Below, in pieces: positions 25,501 through 34,180 of a stretch of DNA of 64,000 nucleotides (within the stretch, counting starts at the first letter, position 1; every line of letters starts with the position of its first letter). The notes beneath the pieces are model-generated. The model had not been told where the DNA came from, searched no databases, and saw only the letters and a list, made by a program, of their open reading frames with translations. The DNA is from Olavius algarvensis associated proteobacterium Delta 3 (lineage in GTDB: Bacteria; Desulfobacterota; Desulfobacteria; Desulfobacterales; CAFBRK01): the NCBI GenBank assembly GCA_903231505.1, contig CAFBRK010000283.1, forward strand, positions 124,001 through 188,000, in the 5' to 3' direction. Made by a program: the position numbers and the translations under genes.

Positions 25501-27778
25501 CGCCCTGATCGGGGGTGTTCCGATTGGCGAGGACCACCTCAGGCATGAGTTTGGCCGCCAGTCGGGAAAGCTCCCCAAGGGGTGCCTTTACGGCCAGCAT
25601 GCCGCCCCGGCCGTTCTCCTCACCGGCATCCGCCATGAGTTTACCGCGCAGATAGGCGAGATCCATAAAGGTGGCCTCGTCGATCCAGCCGGCGGCCATC
25701 AGGGCGGTCAATTCACCAAAACTGTGGCCGCACGTGACATCCGGAACAATCCCGAACCGGCGGCAACACCGGAACATCGCAAGACTGACAGCGCCAATAG
25801 CCGGCTGTGCCTGGCGGGTGTCTCGAAGCTGAGCTACCTGGTATTCCCGGTCATGGGGGGTCATGGCCGGCTCCGGATATGTCGTGTCGCCCGGGGGCAG
25901 GCTTGTCGGGCATTGATTGTCTGCAGACGCGACAGCATCAAAACTTTCCGGAAACGTGCAGACAACATCACGTCCCATGTAAAGATACTGGCTGCCCTGT
26001 CCGGGAAAGAGCAGGGCGAGTTTGCCGGGTGTCGACCGGTCGGAAATGAAGACATCCTTCTTCTGATAGAGGCCGTCCGAATGGGCGAGTTGCGGCCATT
26101 CGGAGATCGCAGATTCGGCGTCTTGAATGGTTTGAAGCGGCGCTTCAGGAGCCGCCTCGTCATACCGGATGATCGCCAGCAACCGAAAGGGTGCCGACGA
26201 AGAAAACGCCGCCCGCAGGGTCCGGGCTGTGTTGCGAAGTTCGGATGATATGGACAGCGAGCCATCCAGTGTTTTCCGGATGTCTGAAAGTTTTTTTCTG
26301 CAGGCCTGGGGAGAATCTTCTGAAACGGCAAGGATATCGATGGATGCGTCCCAGGCGATATCGGTTTTGGCGGAGTTGTATTCTTCCAGGACCACATGAA
26401 AATTACTGCCGCCGAAACCAAAAGCGCTGACACCAGCCCGGCGTGGATGGTTGCCGCGGTTGAACCATGGGCGGGTGGCGGCATTGATGTAGAAGGGGCT
26501 TTTCTCGATATCCAGATCCGGGTCCGGGGTGTCGACCTTGAGTGTCGGCGGAAGCGTCTTGTGGCTCAGTGAGAGCACTGTCTTGATCAGGCCCGCAGAC
26601 CCGGCGGCCGCCTTGGTGTGTCCGATCATCGATTTGACCGAACCGATGGCGCATCGCGTCGATCTTTCCGCGCGATCTCCAAATACACTGCACAGGGCCT
26701 GGAACTCCACCTTGTCTCCGACCCGGGTGCCGGTGCCATGGGCCTCCACCAGCCCTACCGTATCCGGATGGACCCCAGCGTTTCGGTAGGCGCTGCGCAG
26801 GGCTTTGGCCTGTCCCCTGACACTCGGCGCGTAGATGCTCTGAGATCGACCGTCGCTGGTCGTGCCGATGCCACGGATCACGGCATAGATCCGATCTCCG
26901 TCTATTTCAGCGTCTTCCAGGCGCTTGAGCAGAACCATGCCGATCCCTTCACCCAGAACCGTTCCGTCGGCTGCTTCGGAAAAAGGGCGCACGTCGCCGG
27001 TCGGCGACAGGATGTGGGTTTTTGAAAAGCACATGTGCATGAAAATATCGTTGAGGGCGTCCACGCCGCCGGTGAGCACCATGTTGCTTTTACCGGACGT
27101 CAGCTCCATCAGGGCCATATGCAGCGCGCTCATGGAGCTGGCGCAAGCGGCGTCCACCACACAGTTGGTGCCGCCAAAGTCCAATCTATTGCTAATGCGG
27201 CCGGCAACCACATTGCCGAGAAGACCGGGAAAGGAGTTTTCCTGCCACTCGACATATCCATCGCCAATCCGTTTGAGCGCATCCCGGATCGTCTCGGGCG
27301 CCGCGCCGGCAGCTTCAAGAGCCCGCTGCCACTTCGGAAATCCCAGTCGGGCCGCCAGGGGGAGTACCAATTCCTGGGTTCCGGTAACCCCCATAATGAC
27401 GCTGGCGCGCTTTTTGTCATATTTGCGACCGTTTCCATAGCCGGCATCCTCGAGTGTCATTTTTGCGACAACCAGACCAAGGAGCTGGGAGGTATCGGTC
27501 GCCTCCAGAGATGCTGGAGGAATCCCAAACTCCGTTGGATCGAAGGAGTACGGTGTAAGAAAACCGCCCCTGGTGCAGTAGACGTGATCCGGTCGTTTCG
27601 GGTCGGGATCGTAATAATCCTGAGGCGACCAATGGGAGGGGGGCACTTCCGAAATCGCATCATTTCCCCGGGAGATAAGGCGCCAATAATCGTTCAATCC
27701 AGGCGACCGCGGAAACAGGGCGCCCATGCCGATGACAGCGACAGGAATCCGGACATGATCTTCAGGTGATTGTGTCAT
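22550..27778 (-). CDS. Pfa2/PfaA-like PUFA synthase subunit: KS-AT-ACP-KR
   Basis: This 1742-residue iterative synthase subunit has, in order, a ketosynthase (about 12-470, Cys212 in DAACASSMSAL), a malonyl acyltransferase (about 600-900, Ser686 in GHSFGEL), a linker with the AHKKFLDTQRE helix typical of PfaA, one acyl carrier protein (phosphopantetheine Ser1167 in LGIDSIKRVEIL), and a ketoreductase (NAD loop VIIVTGGGRGITADA, then SDYAMANEVLNK). Known PfaA proteins carry four to nine tandem ACPs; a single one is unusual. No dehydratase-like C-terminal domain was noticed. A GTG three codons upstream (27787) is an alternative start. It is 13 bp from pfa1 and forms an operon with it. Confidence 0.9.
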   Translation of the reverse strand: MTQSPEDHVRIPVAVIGMGALFPRSPGLNDYWRLISRGNDAISEVPPSHWSPQDYYDPDPKRPDHVYCTRGGFLTPYSFDPTEFGIPPASLEATDTSQLLGLVVAKMTLEDAGYGNGRKYDKKRASVIMGVTGTQELVLPLAARLGFPKWQRALEAAGAAPETIRDALKRIGDGYVEWQENSFPGLLGNVVAGRISNRLDFGGTNCVVDAACASSMSALHMALMELTSGKSNMVLTGGVDALNDIFMHMCFSKTHILSPTGDVRPFSEAADGTVLGEGIGMVLLKRLEDAEIDGDRIYAVIRGIGTTSDGRSQSIYAPSVRGQAKALRSAYRNAGVHPDTVGLVEAHGTGTRVGDKVEFQALCSVFGDRAERSTRCAIGSVKSMIGHTKAAAGSAGLIKTVLSLSHKTLPPTLKVDTPDPDLDIEKSPFYINAATRPWFNRGNHPRRAGVSAFGFGGSNFHVVLEEYNSAKTDIAWDASIDILAVSEDSPQACRKKLSDIRKTLDGSLSISSELRNTARTLRAAFSSSAPFRLLAIIRYDEAAPEAPLQTIQDAESAISEWPQLAHSDGLYQKKDVFISDRSTPGKLALLFPGQGSQYLYMGRDVVCTFPESFDAVASADNQCPTSLPPGDTTYPEPAMTPHDREYQVAQLRDTRQAQPAIGAVSLAMFRCCRRFGIVPDVTCGHSFGELTALMAAGWIDEATFMDLAYLRGKLMADAGEENGRGGMLAVKAPLGELSRLAAKLMPEVVLANRNTPDQGVLSGTLKGIEKAEVECRKLGFQSVRLPVSAAFHSTLVSGAQHPFHESVAKINVSPTPVTVFSNTTGAPYPKDPARVHKLLGGQLARPVDFVGAIENMAASGVNTFLEVGPKSVLTGLVRSTLGNSVAVAIAMDASSGNGNGLLDLARSICGLAACGHHVDLAQWGASGREYRQPKMSIPLSGANYRSRRPIKPSVAKTVSAAKASPSASNPTPQGNRPKDLRPARSTPVVPSKPLPEPRKTMKTKTHPPQGAVADAFRTVQEGMNAIQNLQRETAEAHKKFLDTQRETTRTLQMLIQSSGSLAGNERRLGAMPKGDTPPPLPVEMRQEVPTPSAEMPRQNLETAPASVSTPAPVPVPAAASEPVDPSVSTNSSRLTDTLLEIVAELTGYPPEMLGLEMDIEADLGIDSIKRVEILSAVDARMPGLPRVAPEMMGALKTLGQIVDYLSGSDASPVAEKPPVTRENASLVSGRDSKIRRQELVVKDLEVPESSLHPIRIDGPVFITGDGTGLADALCREIADRGVDARILSETDPKRTLENAAGLIFLGDQRNPIGKKGLRRALMVARAASSGLQQAAATASSLFATVSRMDGRFGASGDESLDAFQGGLAGLAKTAAREWPGVRCRSLDVDRDWEDNDAIARIIADEMLRSDTDTTSEVGFSPGKRTIVALEDRPYPAETELTPALNPGDVIIVTGGGRGITADAVLPLAEAFKPTLVLFGRSPAPTDEPVWMSGCSTERELKSAILAHEFSGTTTKPAELEAAYRRYAANRELSRNIERLVAAGAQVRYFPVDIRDRVLVEAALTEIRPFHGPVRGLIHGAGVLEDRLITDKTPEQFERVFSTKVDGLLTLLSALETDPLRHLVLFSSVAARFGNRGQSDYAMANEVLNKIARQEAIRRPDARVVAINWGPWDGGMVSEVLKKEFARRGIDMIPRAEGGRCLLSELVTSSDTSPEIVVGAEIANADPTGETASVHDMKPGLVN

Positions 27779-27791
27779 AAAATTCACAAAG

Positions 27792-29513
27792 TCAGTTGGC
27801 TAAATTTGAGTAGGTGCACATTTGCGTTATATCATCTAAGGGCATCGGTGAAAACCGGCCGGCGTCAGCTCCCAATGGAACACCCTGTTGGCGCAGCCAG
27901 TTGGCTCGGGTCACGATGCAGGCCCCGATAAGCAGGTTCATGGCCACGGTGACTACCTTGCGGTTTTCCGGCTGTTCCAGAAACGACCCTTTGACCCACT
28001 GGTTGAAGGCGCCGATGGCCGGACCACACCAGATTTGATAGTCGAGCTGTCGTGACGGATCGCCGCTGTTGGCCCAGTTGGATGACTGTCCCAGATAGGA
28101 ACGGAAGACCAGGGCCATCTTGTGGTGGGGATCCTGTTGAGCGCGTATGATCTGCTTGGGATCACGGGTTTCGAAAAATCGCCGGGTTTGGTGCCAGGCC
28201 TCCTCAAGGGAACTCCGAAAATAATCTTTTTCAAGGATATCCCGTTCCTTTGACGGAATATCCTCGAGGCCGTCACAGGCGCGGTAGAGGTCATAGAGTT
28301 TAGCGGCCCGTTGGGGAAACATGGTGCCCCGTTTGAGCACCTGCACCTTGACACCCATTTCAAACATGTCGGCAGCGGGCGCCATGGCAACCTCCGCCTG
28401 CCGAGCCTCGGCCAGCATGCGACGCACGCGATCCGATGTTCCGGCTTCCACACACGCCTGGTTCACGGTACCGGTCAGGACATATGCCGCTCCCATGGCA
28501 AATGCGGCCGCCGTGGATTCCGGGGTGGCGATCCCGCCCCCCAAACCGACGCTCAGCGGCTGCCGGTAGTTGTAGCGACCGGACAATTCATCTCTCAAAG
28601 CGATCAGGGTCGGGAGCAGGGTGAGGGCGGGCCTGTTATCGGTGTGTCCGCCGGAATCGGCCTCCGCGGTCATGGATTCCGCCACCGGCACGGTCTCCGC
28701 CAGCGCTGCTTCACCTTCGGTGATTTTCCCGGCTTCGACAAGCTCACGGAGTAACCGTGCCGGGGGGGGAGAGAAAAATTTCCGTGCGACCTCGTGGCGT
28801 GAGACTTTGGCCACGAGCCGGTTCGGACAATGGATGTCGCCATCGGCCCCCCTGTGAATGCCGGTCACCCGATATTGTATCAGCGGATGTGTCATATCCA
28901 GATAAGCGGATGCGCTGACCAGCCGGATCTTCCGGTCCAGATAAAGGTCCACGGTCGCCTGTTCCAGATCCGGCTCAAAGGGGCTGTGGATCAGGTTCAT
29001 GCCAAAGGGGCCATCCGGCATCTGTTTCCGGAGACGGTGGATCGCTGCTTCGATTTCCGCTATGGACAGTCCCGCAGAGCCGAAAAATCCAATCATCCCG
29101 GCATTTCCGACGGCGTTGACCATTTCCACGGAGGTAATGCCGTTGGCCATAGCCCCGGCAACATACGCATAATTGACGCCGTGGGACGATTTGAACAGCG
29201 GATCCCCCAGGTCTTCCGGCAACAGCGGCGGCACATATCCGATGAGGGGGTAGCTTTCCGCGTGTTGCTGTCGGGACGCTCCCTCACCAAGTATGGCCGT
29301 ACCCCCCACACCGATGCCCATCTGTCCATCCAGAGCGATGACGCTGACGGGTTGATTAAGATCTCGAATCCCCTGGACCAGGGCATGCGGTCCCTTCTTC
29401 GGCGGCTCGGGGCCGGGTATCCAATACCCTGGCCGCGCCGATACGATAGAAGACCCGCATTCAGGTGTGCGATGCAGGGGTTCCGGGAGCTTTTGTGCAA
29501 TTTTTTCAGCCAT
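27792..29513 (-). CDS. Pfa1/PfaD-like FMN-dependent trans-acting enoyl reductase
   Basis: This 573-residue protein belongs to the PfaD/2-nitropropane dioxygenase-like family of FMN barrel enzymes that act in trans as enoyl reductase for PUFA-type synthases. It carries GVNYAYVAGAMANGITSVEM and GMIGFFGSAGLS near the flavin site, LSVGLGGGIATPESTAAAFAMGAAYVLTGTVNQ, and the C-terminal IWCGPAIGAFNQWVKG stretch found in PfaD. It is the first gene of the pfa1-pfa2 unit, with a promoter-like sequence at 29635-29661 and a leader of about 115 nt. Confidence 0.92.
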   Translation of the reverse strand: MAEKIAQKLPEPLHRTPECGSSIVSARPGYWIPGPEPPKKGPHALVQGIRDLNQPVSVIALDGQMGIGVGGTAILGEGASRQQHAESYPLIGYVPPLLPEDLGDPLFKSSHGVNYAYVAGAMANGITSVEMVNAVGNAGMIGFFGSAGLSIAEIEAAIHRLRKQMPDGPFGMNLIHSPFEPDLEQATVDLYLDRKIRLVSASAYLDMTHPLIQYRVTGIHRGADGDIHCPNRLVAKVSRHEVARKFFSPPPARLLRELVEAGKITEGEAALAETVPVAESMTAEADSGGHTDNRPALTLLPTLIALRDELSGRYNYRQPLSVGLGGGIATPESTAAAFAMGAAYVLTGTVNQACVEAGTSDRVRRMLAEARQAEVAMAPAADMFEMGVKVQVLKRGTMFPQRAAKLYDLYRACDGLEDIPSKERDILEKDYFRSSLEEAWHQTRRFFETRDPKQIIRAQQDPHHKMALVFRSYLGQSSNWANSGDPSRQLDYQIWCGPAIGAFNQWVKGSFLEQPENRKVVTVAMNLLIGACIVTRANWLRQQGVPLGADAGRFSPMPLDDITQMCTYSNLAN

Positions 29514-29891
29514 AATCGTCCGAATGAAAGGTGTCTGATGACAAGGAGGCCGTGGAAGGAATGATGTCCATGGGAAACATTGAAGGTGATGTGTCAGACC
29601 GCTTCCGAATTAAAAGTAGATTTAAGCGCTTTCATTTATAAAAAACTAGCGAAAGTGTCAAGAATTATCCATGATTCTGGGTATTTTTCATCGATCCTTG
29701 ACATGTGTGTCATAAAAATAAAGGGTTTTTTTCATGGATTGTAGATCACAAAATATGAATATTTGATTAAAATTCTACGATATTAAATAGTTATATATCT
29801 ATGATATTTTGGGGGCGGCTGTCATGGCAGGAGGATATATGACTTGATGCGTCAATGAAAAATCAGCCCTAATCCCGGTAGGCATCCAGGG
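29514..29891. promoter_or_regulatory. AT-rich intergenic region with promoter for pfa1-pfa2
   Basis: On the minus strand TTGACA (29656-29661) and TATAAA (29635-29640) are 15 bp apart, a slightly short but plausible sigma70 promoter for pfa1. The start point would be near 29628. AAAGCGCTT just downstream is a small palindrome. The rest, toward xerD, is AT-rich without a gene or clear terminator. Confidence 0.5.
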
Positions 29892-30788
29892 TCAGTCCCG
29901 GGGATGAAATTTTTCGTGGGCGGACCGTACGCGATCCCTGGCCACATGGGTATAGATTTGCGTGGTGGATATGTCCGAGTGCCCCAGCATGAGTTGAACC
30001 GCTCTCAGATCGGCCCCGCCCTCCAATAGATGGCTGGCAAACGAGTGGCGCAGGGTATGGGGCGTCACGTTTTTGTGGATTCCGGCACTCACACCATATT
30101 TTTTCAACAGTTTCCAGAAACCCTGACGTGTCATCGGTTTTTTGGTTCGGCCAATAAAGAGAAAGGGGCTGGCGCCGCCTTTCAGCAATCGCGGCCTGGC
30201 GGTTGCCAGGTAATGGTCGATTTTCCGGATGGCGATGGTGCCGATGGGAACCACCCGCTCCTTGGATCCTTTTCCGAGGACACGAACGAATCCCGCATCC
30301 AGATGGATGTCCGGCAATCTGATCTGAACAAGCTCCGTTACCCGCAGCCCGGCGGCATAAAGCAACTCGAGCATGGCGGCATTCCGGGCCCCTGTGGGGT
30401 CCTCCGGATCCGGTTCATCCAACAGCTTCTGCACCTCCTGGACGGACAGCACGCCGGGGAGTTTCAAACCGGCTTTGGGAAGATCGATCAACCGGGATGG
30501 ATCTTCATCCAGGATGTGTTCCTGATTGAGAAATTTGTAAAAGCCTCGGATCGTGACGAGATGACGCGCTCTCGATCTGGCGCTGAGACCATCCTTGCGG
30601 AGAGAGATCAGGTAACGGAGAAGATCAGAGGTGTCGGCATCGCCAACGGACATCACCCGGCGCTGGTGAAGAAAATCGATATAACGGTTCAGATCGCTGC
30701 TGTAGGATTCAATGGTGGTCCGGGTAAGCCCTTTTTCCACCAGCAGATAATTCACAAATCGATCCGCCAGTTCCTCAGTGCGCGACAC
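29892..30788 (-). CDS. xerD: site-specific tyrosine recombinase XerD
   Basis: This 298-residue tyrosine recombinase has the N-terminal SAM-like domain (ELADRFVNYLLVEKGLTRTT, residues 5-24) and a catalytic domain with Arg in AAGLRVTELV, the HTLRHSFASHLLEGG box, the H in LGHSDISTTQIY and Tyr just after it (YTHV). Xer recombinases resolve chromosome dimers at dif. The length is normal for XerD. It follows an M24 peptidase gene by 23 bp on the same strand. No dif-like site was identified. Confidence 0.92.
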   Translation of the reverse strand: MSRTEELADRFVNYLLVEKGLTRTTIESYSSDLNRYIDFLHQRRVMSVGDADTSDLLRYLISLRKDGLSARSRARHLVTIRGFYKFLNQEHILDEDPSRLIDLPKAGLKLPGVLSVQEVQKLLDEPDPEDPTGARNAAMLELLYAAGLRVTELVQIRLPDIHLDAGFVRVLGKGSKERVVPIGTIAIRKIDHYLATARPRLLKGGASPFLFIGRTKKPMTRQGFWKLLKKYGVSAGIHKNVTPHTLRHSFASHLLEGGADLRAVQLMLGHSDISTTQIYTHVARDRVRSAHEKFHPRD

Positions 30789-30811
30789 GGCGTCTCCTGT
30801 GGAGCGTCTGG

Positions 30812-31927
30812 TTAAAGAATATAATGGTCATCCGGTTTTGTGCTGTTTAACACCACAGGCCCATCATCCATCAGCGCGACCATGTTTTCAAGTCGCACGC
30901 CACCCCATTTGGGGAGATAAATTCCCGGTTCCACCGTAAACACCATCCCCGGTTCTAAAACATCGTCTTTGATGGGACTCAGCCGGGGAGCTTCATGAAT
31001 GGCCAACCCGGTTCCATGACCCAGGCCATGTCCGAATTTTCCCTGGTACCCTTTCGCTTCGATGTGCTCCCGCGCCACGGCATCGACCTGTTTTCCTGAA
31101 ACACCCGGCGTAATGGCATCGATTGCCTTGCGTTGAGCGTCCAGAACGGTTTGAAACACCCGTTGGAACGGCTCCTCGGGTGGACCGACCACGAGGGTCC
31201 TTGAAATATCGATGCAGTACCCGCCGAGTCGAACCCCCCAATCGAACAGCAGGGGTTCTCCCGGTTGGAGTTTCCGTTGGCCCGGTACGGCATGGGGCAG
31301 GGCGCTGTTCGGCCCGAAGGCGGCAATGATCGGAAAGGACAGTCCCTCGGCGCCATCTTCTCTCAGCGTTTTTTCAAGGAGCCACGCCACATCGCTTTCG
31401 GTGGTGCCGGGTGCCAGCATCTGTTTGACCCGCCCGAAACCGGTTTCCGCCAAACGGAGCGCTTTGCGAAGGGTGTCGATTTCCTTTTGGTCCTTAACCA
31501 GTCGAAATGTCTCGACGAGGTTCTGTACCGGCACCAGTTCGACGGTTGCGTCACGGCGGTCCAGGCTCTGTTTCAGTTCATTAAACTGATGGACGCTCAT
31601 CCTTACACTTTCGAATCCGAGACGTCGGACGTTCATTGCTTCAAGCAGGTCGGGAAGCGCTTCAACAAGGCCCTTTTTGCAGGTGACGGTTTCAAAATCA
31701 GGAGCCTCATGTTTCGACTGAAGATCGTATCGAGCGTCGGTGGCCAGAAGAAGACGATCTTGTGAAATCAGCAGGATCCCGGAGGATTCATCAAACTGGG
31801 TATCTTCGGCGGTAAATCCGCTGGCATACAAACGGTTTTCCCCGACCATGACCAGAAGGGTATCGATGTCCTGGTGCTCCATGGCGCTGCGGATCTGCGA
31901 GATTCTGATCTTGACGGTGTTTTCCAT
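30812..31927 (-). CDS. M24 family Xaa-Pro aminopeptidase
   Basis: This 371-residue protein has an N-terminal creatinase-like domain (about 1-135) and a pita-bread metallopeptidase domain. Metal ligands are seen in LFDWGVRLGGYCIDISRT (two Asp), GHGLGHGTGLAIHEAP (His), and FTVEPGIYLP and GVRLENMV (two Glu). The family removes N-terminal residues before proline and is cytosolic. It probably forms an operon with xerD, 23 bp downstream. In deltaproteobacteria such peptidases are often annotated pepP or pepQ-like; I do not assign one symbol. Confidence 0.9.
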   Translation of the reverse strand: MENTVKIRISQIRSAMEHQDIDTLLVMVGENRLYASGFTAEDTQFDESSGILLISQDRLLLATDARYDLQSKHEAPDFETVTCKKGLVEALPDLLEAMNVRRLGFESVRMSVHQFNELKQSLDRRDATVELVPVQNLVETFRLVKDQKEIDTLRKALRLAETGFGRVKQMLAPGTTESDVAWLLEKTLREDGAEGLSFPIIAAFGPNSALPHAVPGQRKLQPGEPLLFDWGVRLGGYCIDISRTLVVGPPEEPFQRVFQTVLDAQRKAIDAITPGVSGKQVDAVAREHIEAKGYQGKFGHGLGHGTGLAIHEAPRLSPIKDDVLEPGMVFTVEPGIYLPKWGGVRLENMVALMDDGPVVLNSTKPDDHYIL

Positions 31928-32169
31928 TTTTAGTGTTCCTCGAGATAGTGAGAGCTGTTTTGGGCAATATCACCGGTTTCACGTGCAAGATAACCGCAAG
32001 GGTCCCTCCCGTCAATTGAGACGTTCCCGGCAATCTGCTATGGTCTGGGTCGGTCGTCCCATCAATCGAGCATCGTGGGATGAACACATTTGGACGCCGG
32101 ATCCGGGTCCCGGGTAAACCCAAAAGGGTCTTGGCATTACGACATTCACTTGAAGGGAGGGGAGAACCA

Positions 32170-32553
32170 ATGAACATTCAGACCCACGAGAAGATCGACG
32201 TTAACCTGTGCGGTGCCCCCCGGGAAGTTCGCGAGAATTTCAGTCGCGTTGAATTTCACGCCACGGATGGCATGGCGGTCGATGGGTCCGGTCTCACCCA
32301 TGGGGGATTTATTTTCGGTCTGGCCGACCATGCCGCCATGATTGCCGTAAACCATCCCAACGTGGTTCTTGGGGCGGCAGCGGTAACGTTCTTGAAGCCG
32401 GTTCGAACCGGGGATACGGTGGTGGCAGAAGCTCAGGTGGAACCCGGTGAAGGACGAAAAAAGAACGTCCAGGTCAGTGTGACTGTCGGGAAAACCACTG
32501 TGTTCGAGGGGTCGTTTACCTGTTTTGTGCTGGACAAGCATGTGTTGAGCTAG
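32170..32553 (+). CDS. hotdog-fold acyl-CoA thioesterase (PaaI-like)
   Basis: This 127-residue single hotdog protein has GSGLTHGGFIFGLADHAAMIAVN, the PaaI/YbgC-like signature in which HGG and Asp shape the active site, and VTFLKPVRTGDTVVAEA. It likely hydrolyses an acyl- or aryl-CoA thioester. The start ATG at 32170 was chosen for its strong ribosome site (GGGAGGGGAGA). It is a lone plus-strand gene between minus-strand neighbours. Substrate unknown. Confidence 0.82.
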   Translation: MNIQTHEKIDVNLCGAPREVRENFSRVEFHATDGMAVDGSGLTHGGFIFGLADHAAMIAVNHPNVVLGAAAVTFLKPVRTGDTVVAEAQVEPGEGRKKNVQVSVTVGKTTVFEGSFTCFVLDKHVLS

Positions 32554-32620
32554 CGCGAACACCGCATGCCGGAGTTCCGACGATCGCGATAAACCCCCGA
32601 AAACCGACGAACGTGTCTCG

Positions 32621-33181
32621 TTACGGCTTCTTCTGACCGTTAATGTCCGAGATCATATCCGCCAGATCGGATGCCATTCGGGTCATCCGCTCGTCCGGAC
32701 CGGGCTGCGGTCCGGGTTCGCTCTCCGGAGTCGGTTGGATGTCCGTTATCATATGCGCTTTCGTCGTCAGAATCTGGTCCAAGGTGTAGTATTCCCTGGT
32801 GTCATCGTTCTGGGGCTCCCGGGGGTCCACTGTTACAGGCGTCCCGGTATCCGCAGATTGTTTCGCCGGAGCGGATCCGTCGACCGGCACTGATTCGGTG
32901 GTAGGCGGAGCTGAGCTTCCGGAGGCCATTCCCACATAATTTCCCGATCGATCGAATAATACGGAAAGAACGGTTCGAACATTGAAATCAAGCCGATAGG
33001 CGACCTTGTCTTCGATAGCGACGATGTCTCCCTGTCGGGACTCCATTCCGGAGATTGTGTGCAGCCGGTGCTGTTCCTTTAGAATAGTGACGAGGGCATC
33101 CCGGTCGAGACTATCGGTGATGGCATCGAGAAGCTCCTGTTCCCTTTTCTGAATAATGTGGGGATCGGTTAATTTGATCAT
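32621..33181 (-). CDS. conserved hypothetical protein coupled to ParA
   Basis: This 186-residue protein starts MIKLTDPHIIQKREQELLDA, with a predicted alpha/beta N-terminal half (through SVLFDRSGNYVGMAS) and a Pro/Ser/Thr-rich disordered linker before a short helical C-terminus (MASDLADMISDINGQ). Its ATG at 33181 overlaps the ParA stop by four bases. I know no function. Position behind an orphan ParA suggests a cargo or adaptor partner, in place of ParB. Confidence 0.6.
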   Translation of the reverse strand: MIKLTDPHIIQKREQELLDAITDSLDRDALVTILKEQHRLHTISGMESRQGDIVAIEDKVAYRLDFNVRTVLSVLFDRSGNYVGMASGSSAPPTTESVPVDGSAPAKQSADTGTPVTVDPREPQNDDTREYYTLDQILTTKAHMITDIQPTPESEPGPQPGPDERMTRMASDLADMISDINGQKKP

Positions 33182-34038
33182 GCCGATAGAGCTCCTGTGT
33201 TCTCTGATACATTTTTCGGGCTGGAATTGACCGGCGGTGCTTCCGGTTTCGGAGGCTGAATGGCGGATTCTCGATTCTCAAAGAAACGGATCAATTCCAG
33301 GGTTAGTTTCAAATAGGCGTCCGCACCTTTGGCGGTAATATCATGGAGTACGAGGGGCTTTCCGTAGTCGGAGGATTCGCGTAAGCGTCTGTCCCATGGA
33401 ATCGTGCTTTGAAAGATATTGTCGGTAAAATTGTCGAGGACCTTACCGGTGCAGACCGCCGCACCGTTTCTGTGCTTTTCGCACATGGTGAACAGAATGC
33501 CGCCGATGCGAAGATCCGGGTTGTGGCGTGTTTTGATTTCCCGGGCAATGGCGAGCAACTGCCCGAGACCCTCTAACGTGAACAACTGACACTGCATCGG
33601 AACCAACAGCCAGTCCGCCGAGGCAATGGCGGATATCGCCAAAAAATTCAGCGACGGCGGGGAATCGATAATAACATAATCATATTGGGACCGGACCGCG
33701 CCGATCACCGATCGAAGCCGGGTATTCCGATTCGGTAGGAACATCAATTTCTGTTCCGATTCCAGCAGCTCAAAGCGCGCCGGCACGATGTTCAGGAATT
33801 CCAGCTGGGTTGTCAGGGTGACGTCTTGGATAGTGAAGCGACCGGTCAGGGCATGGAACAATGTCCCCGGCAGTCCGTCTTTTTCAATGCCCAGACCCGT
33901 GGTCGCATTACCCAGGGGGTCGCAATCGATTAGGAGGGTCCGTTTCTCGAATAACGCCAGCGCGCCGGCGATGTTGACGGAAGAGGTGGTCTTGCCGGTG
34001 CCGCCTTTCTGGCTGACAATGCAGATGACGTGGGCCAT
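33178..34038 (-). CDS. ParA/MinD-family ATPase (orphan)
   Basis: This 286-residue ATPase has the deviant Walker A KGGTGKTTSSVN, CDPLGNATTGLG, and the Walker B VIIDSPPSLNFLA. It is closest to ParA/Soj. These ATPases position DNA or protein cargo. No parB or parS is seen; instead an overlapping unknown gene follows. A C-terminal tail rich in Pro (about 260-286) is added. The ATG at 34038, eight codons into the open frame, places the Walker fold at the usual distance from the N-terminus. Confidence 0.88.
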   Translation of the reverse strand: MAHVICIVSQKGGTGKTTSSVNIAGALALFEKRTLLIDCDPLGNATTGLGIEKDGLPGTLFHALTGRFTIQDVTLTTQLEFLNIVPARFELLESEQKLMFLPNRNTRLRSVIGAVRSQYDYVIIDSPPSLNFLAISAIASADWLLVPMQCQLFTLEGLGQLLAIAREIKTRHNPDLRIGGILFTMCEKHRNGAAVCTGKVLDNFTDNIFQSTIPWDRRLRESSDYGKPLVLHDITAKGADAYLKLTLELIRFFENRESAIQPPKPEAPPVNSSPKNVSENTGALSA

Positions 34039-34180
34039 GGTGCCTTTGTTGGGATACGGCATGAGGAAAATTTATTCCGATTACCACATTGCCTTGTGCA
34101 TGTCAATATGATACTGCCCCATATGTAGTATTTAACCTGTCGTAAACACTCATCACCATGCGAAACAAAGGAGGTCCCAC

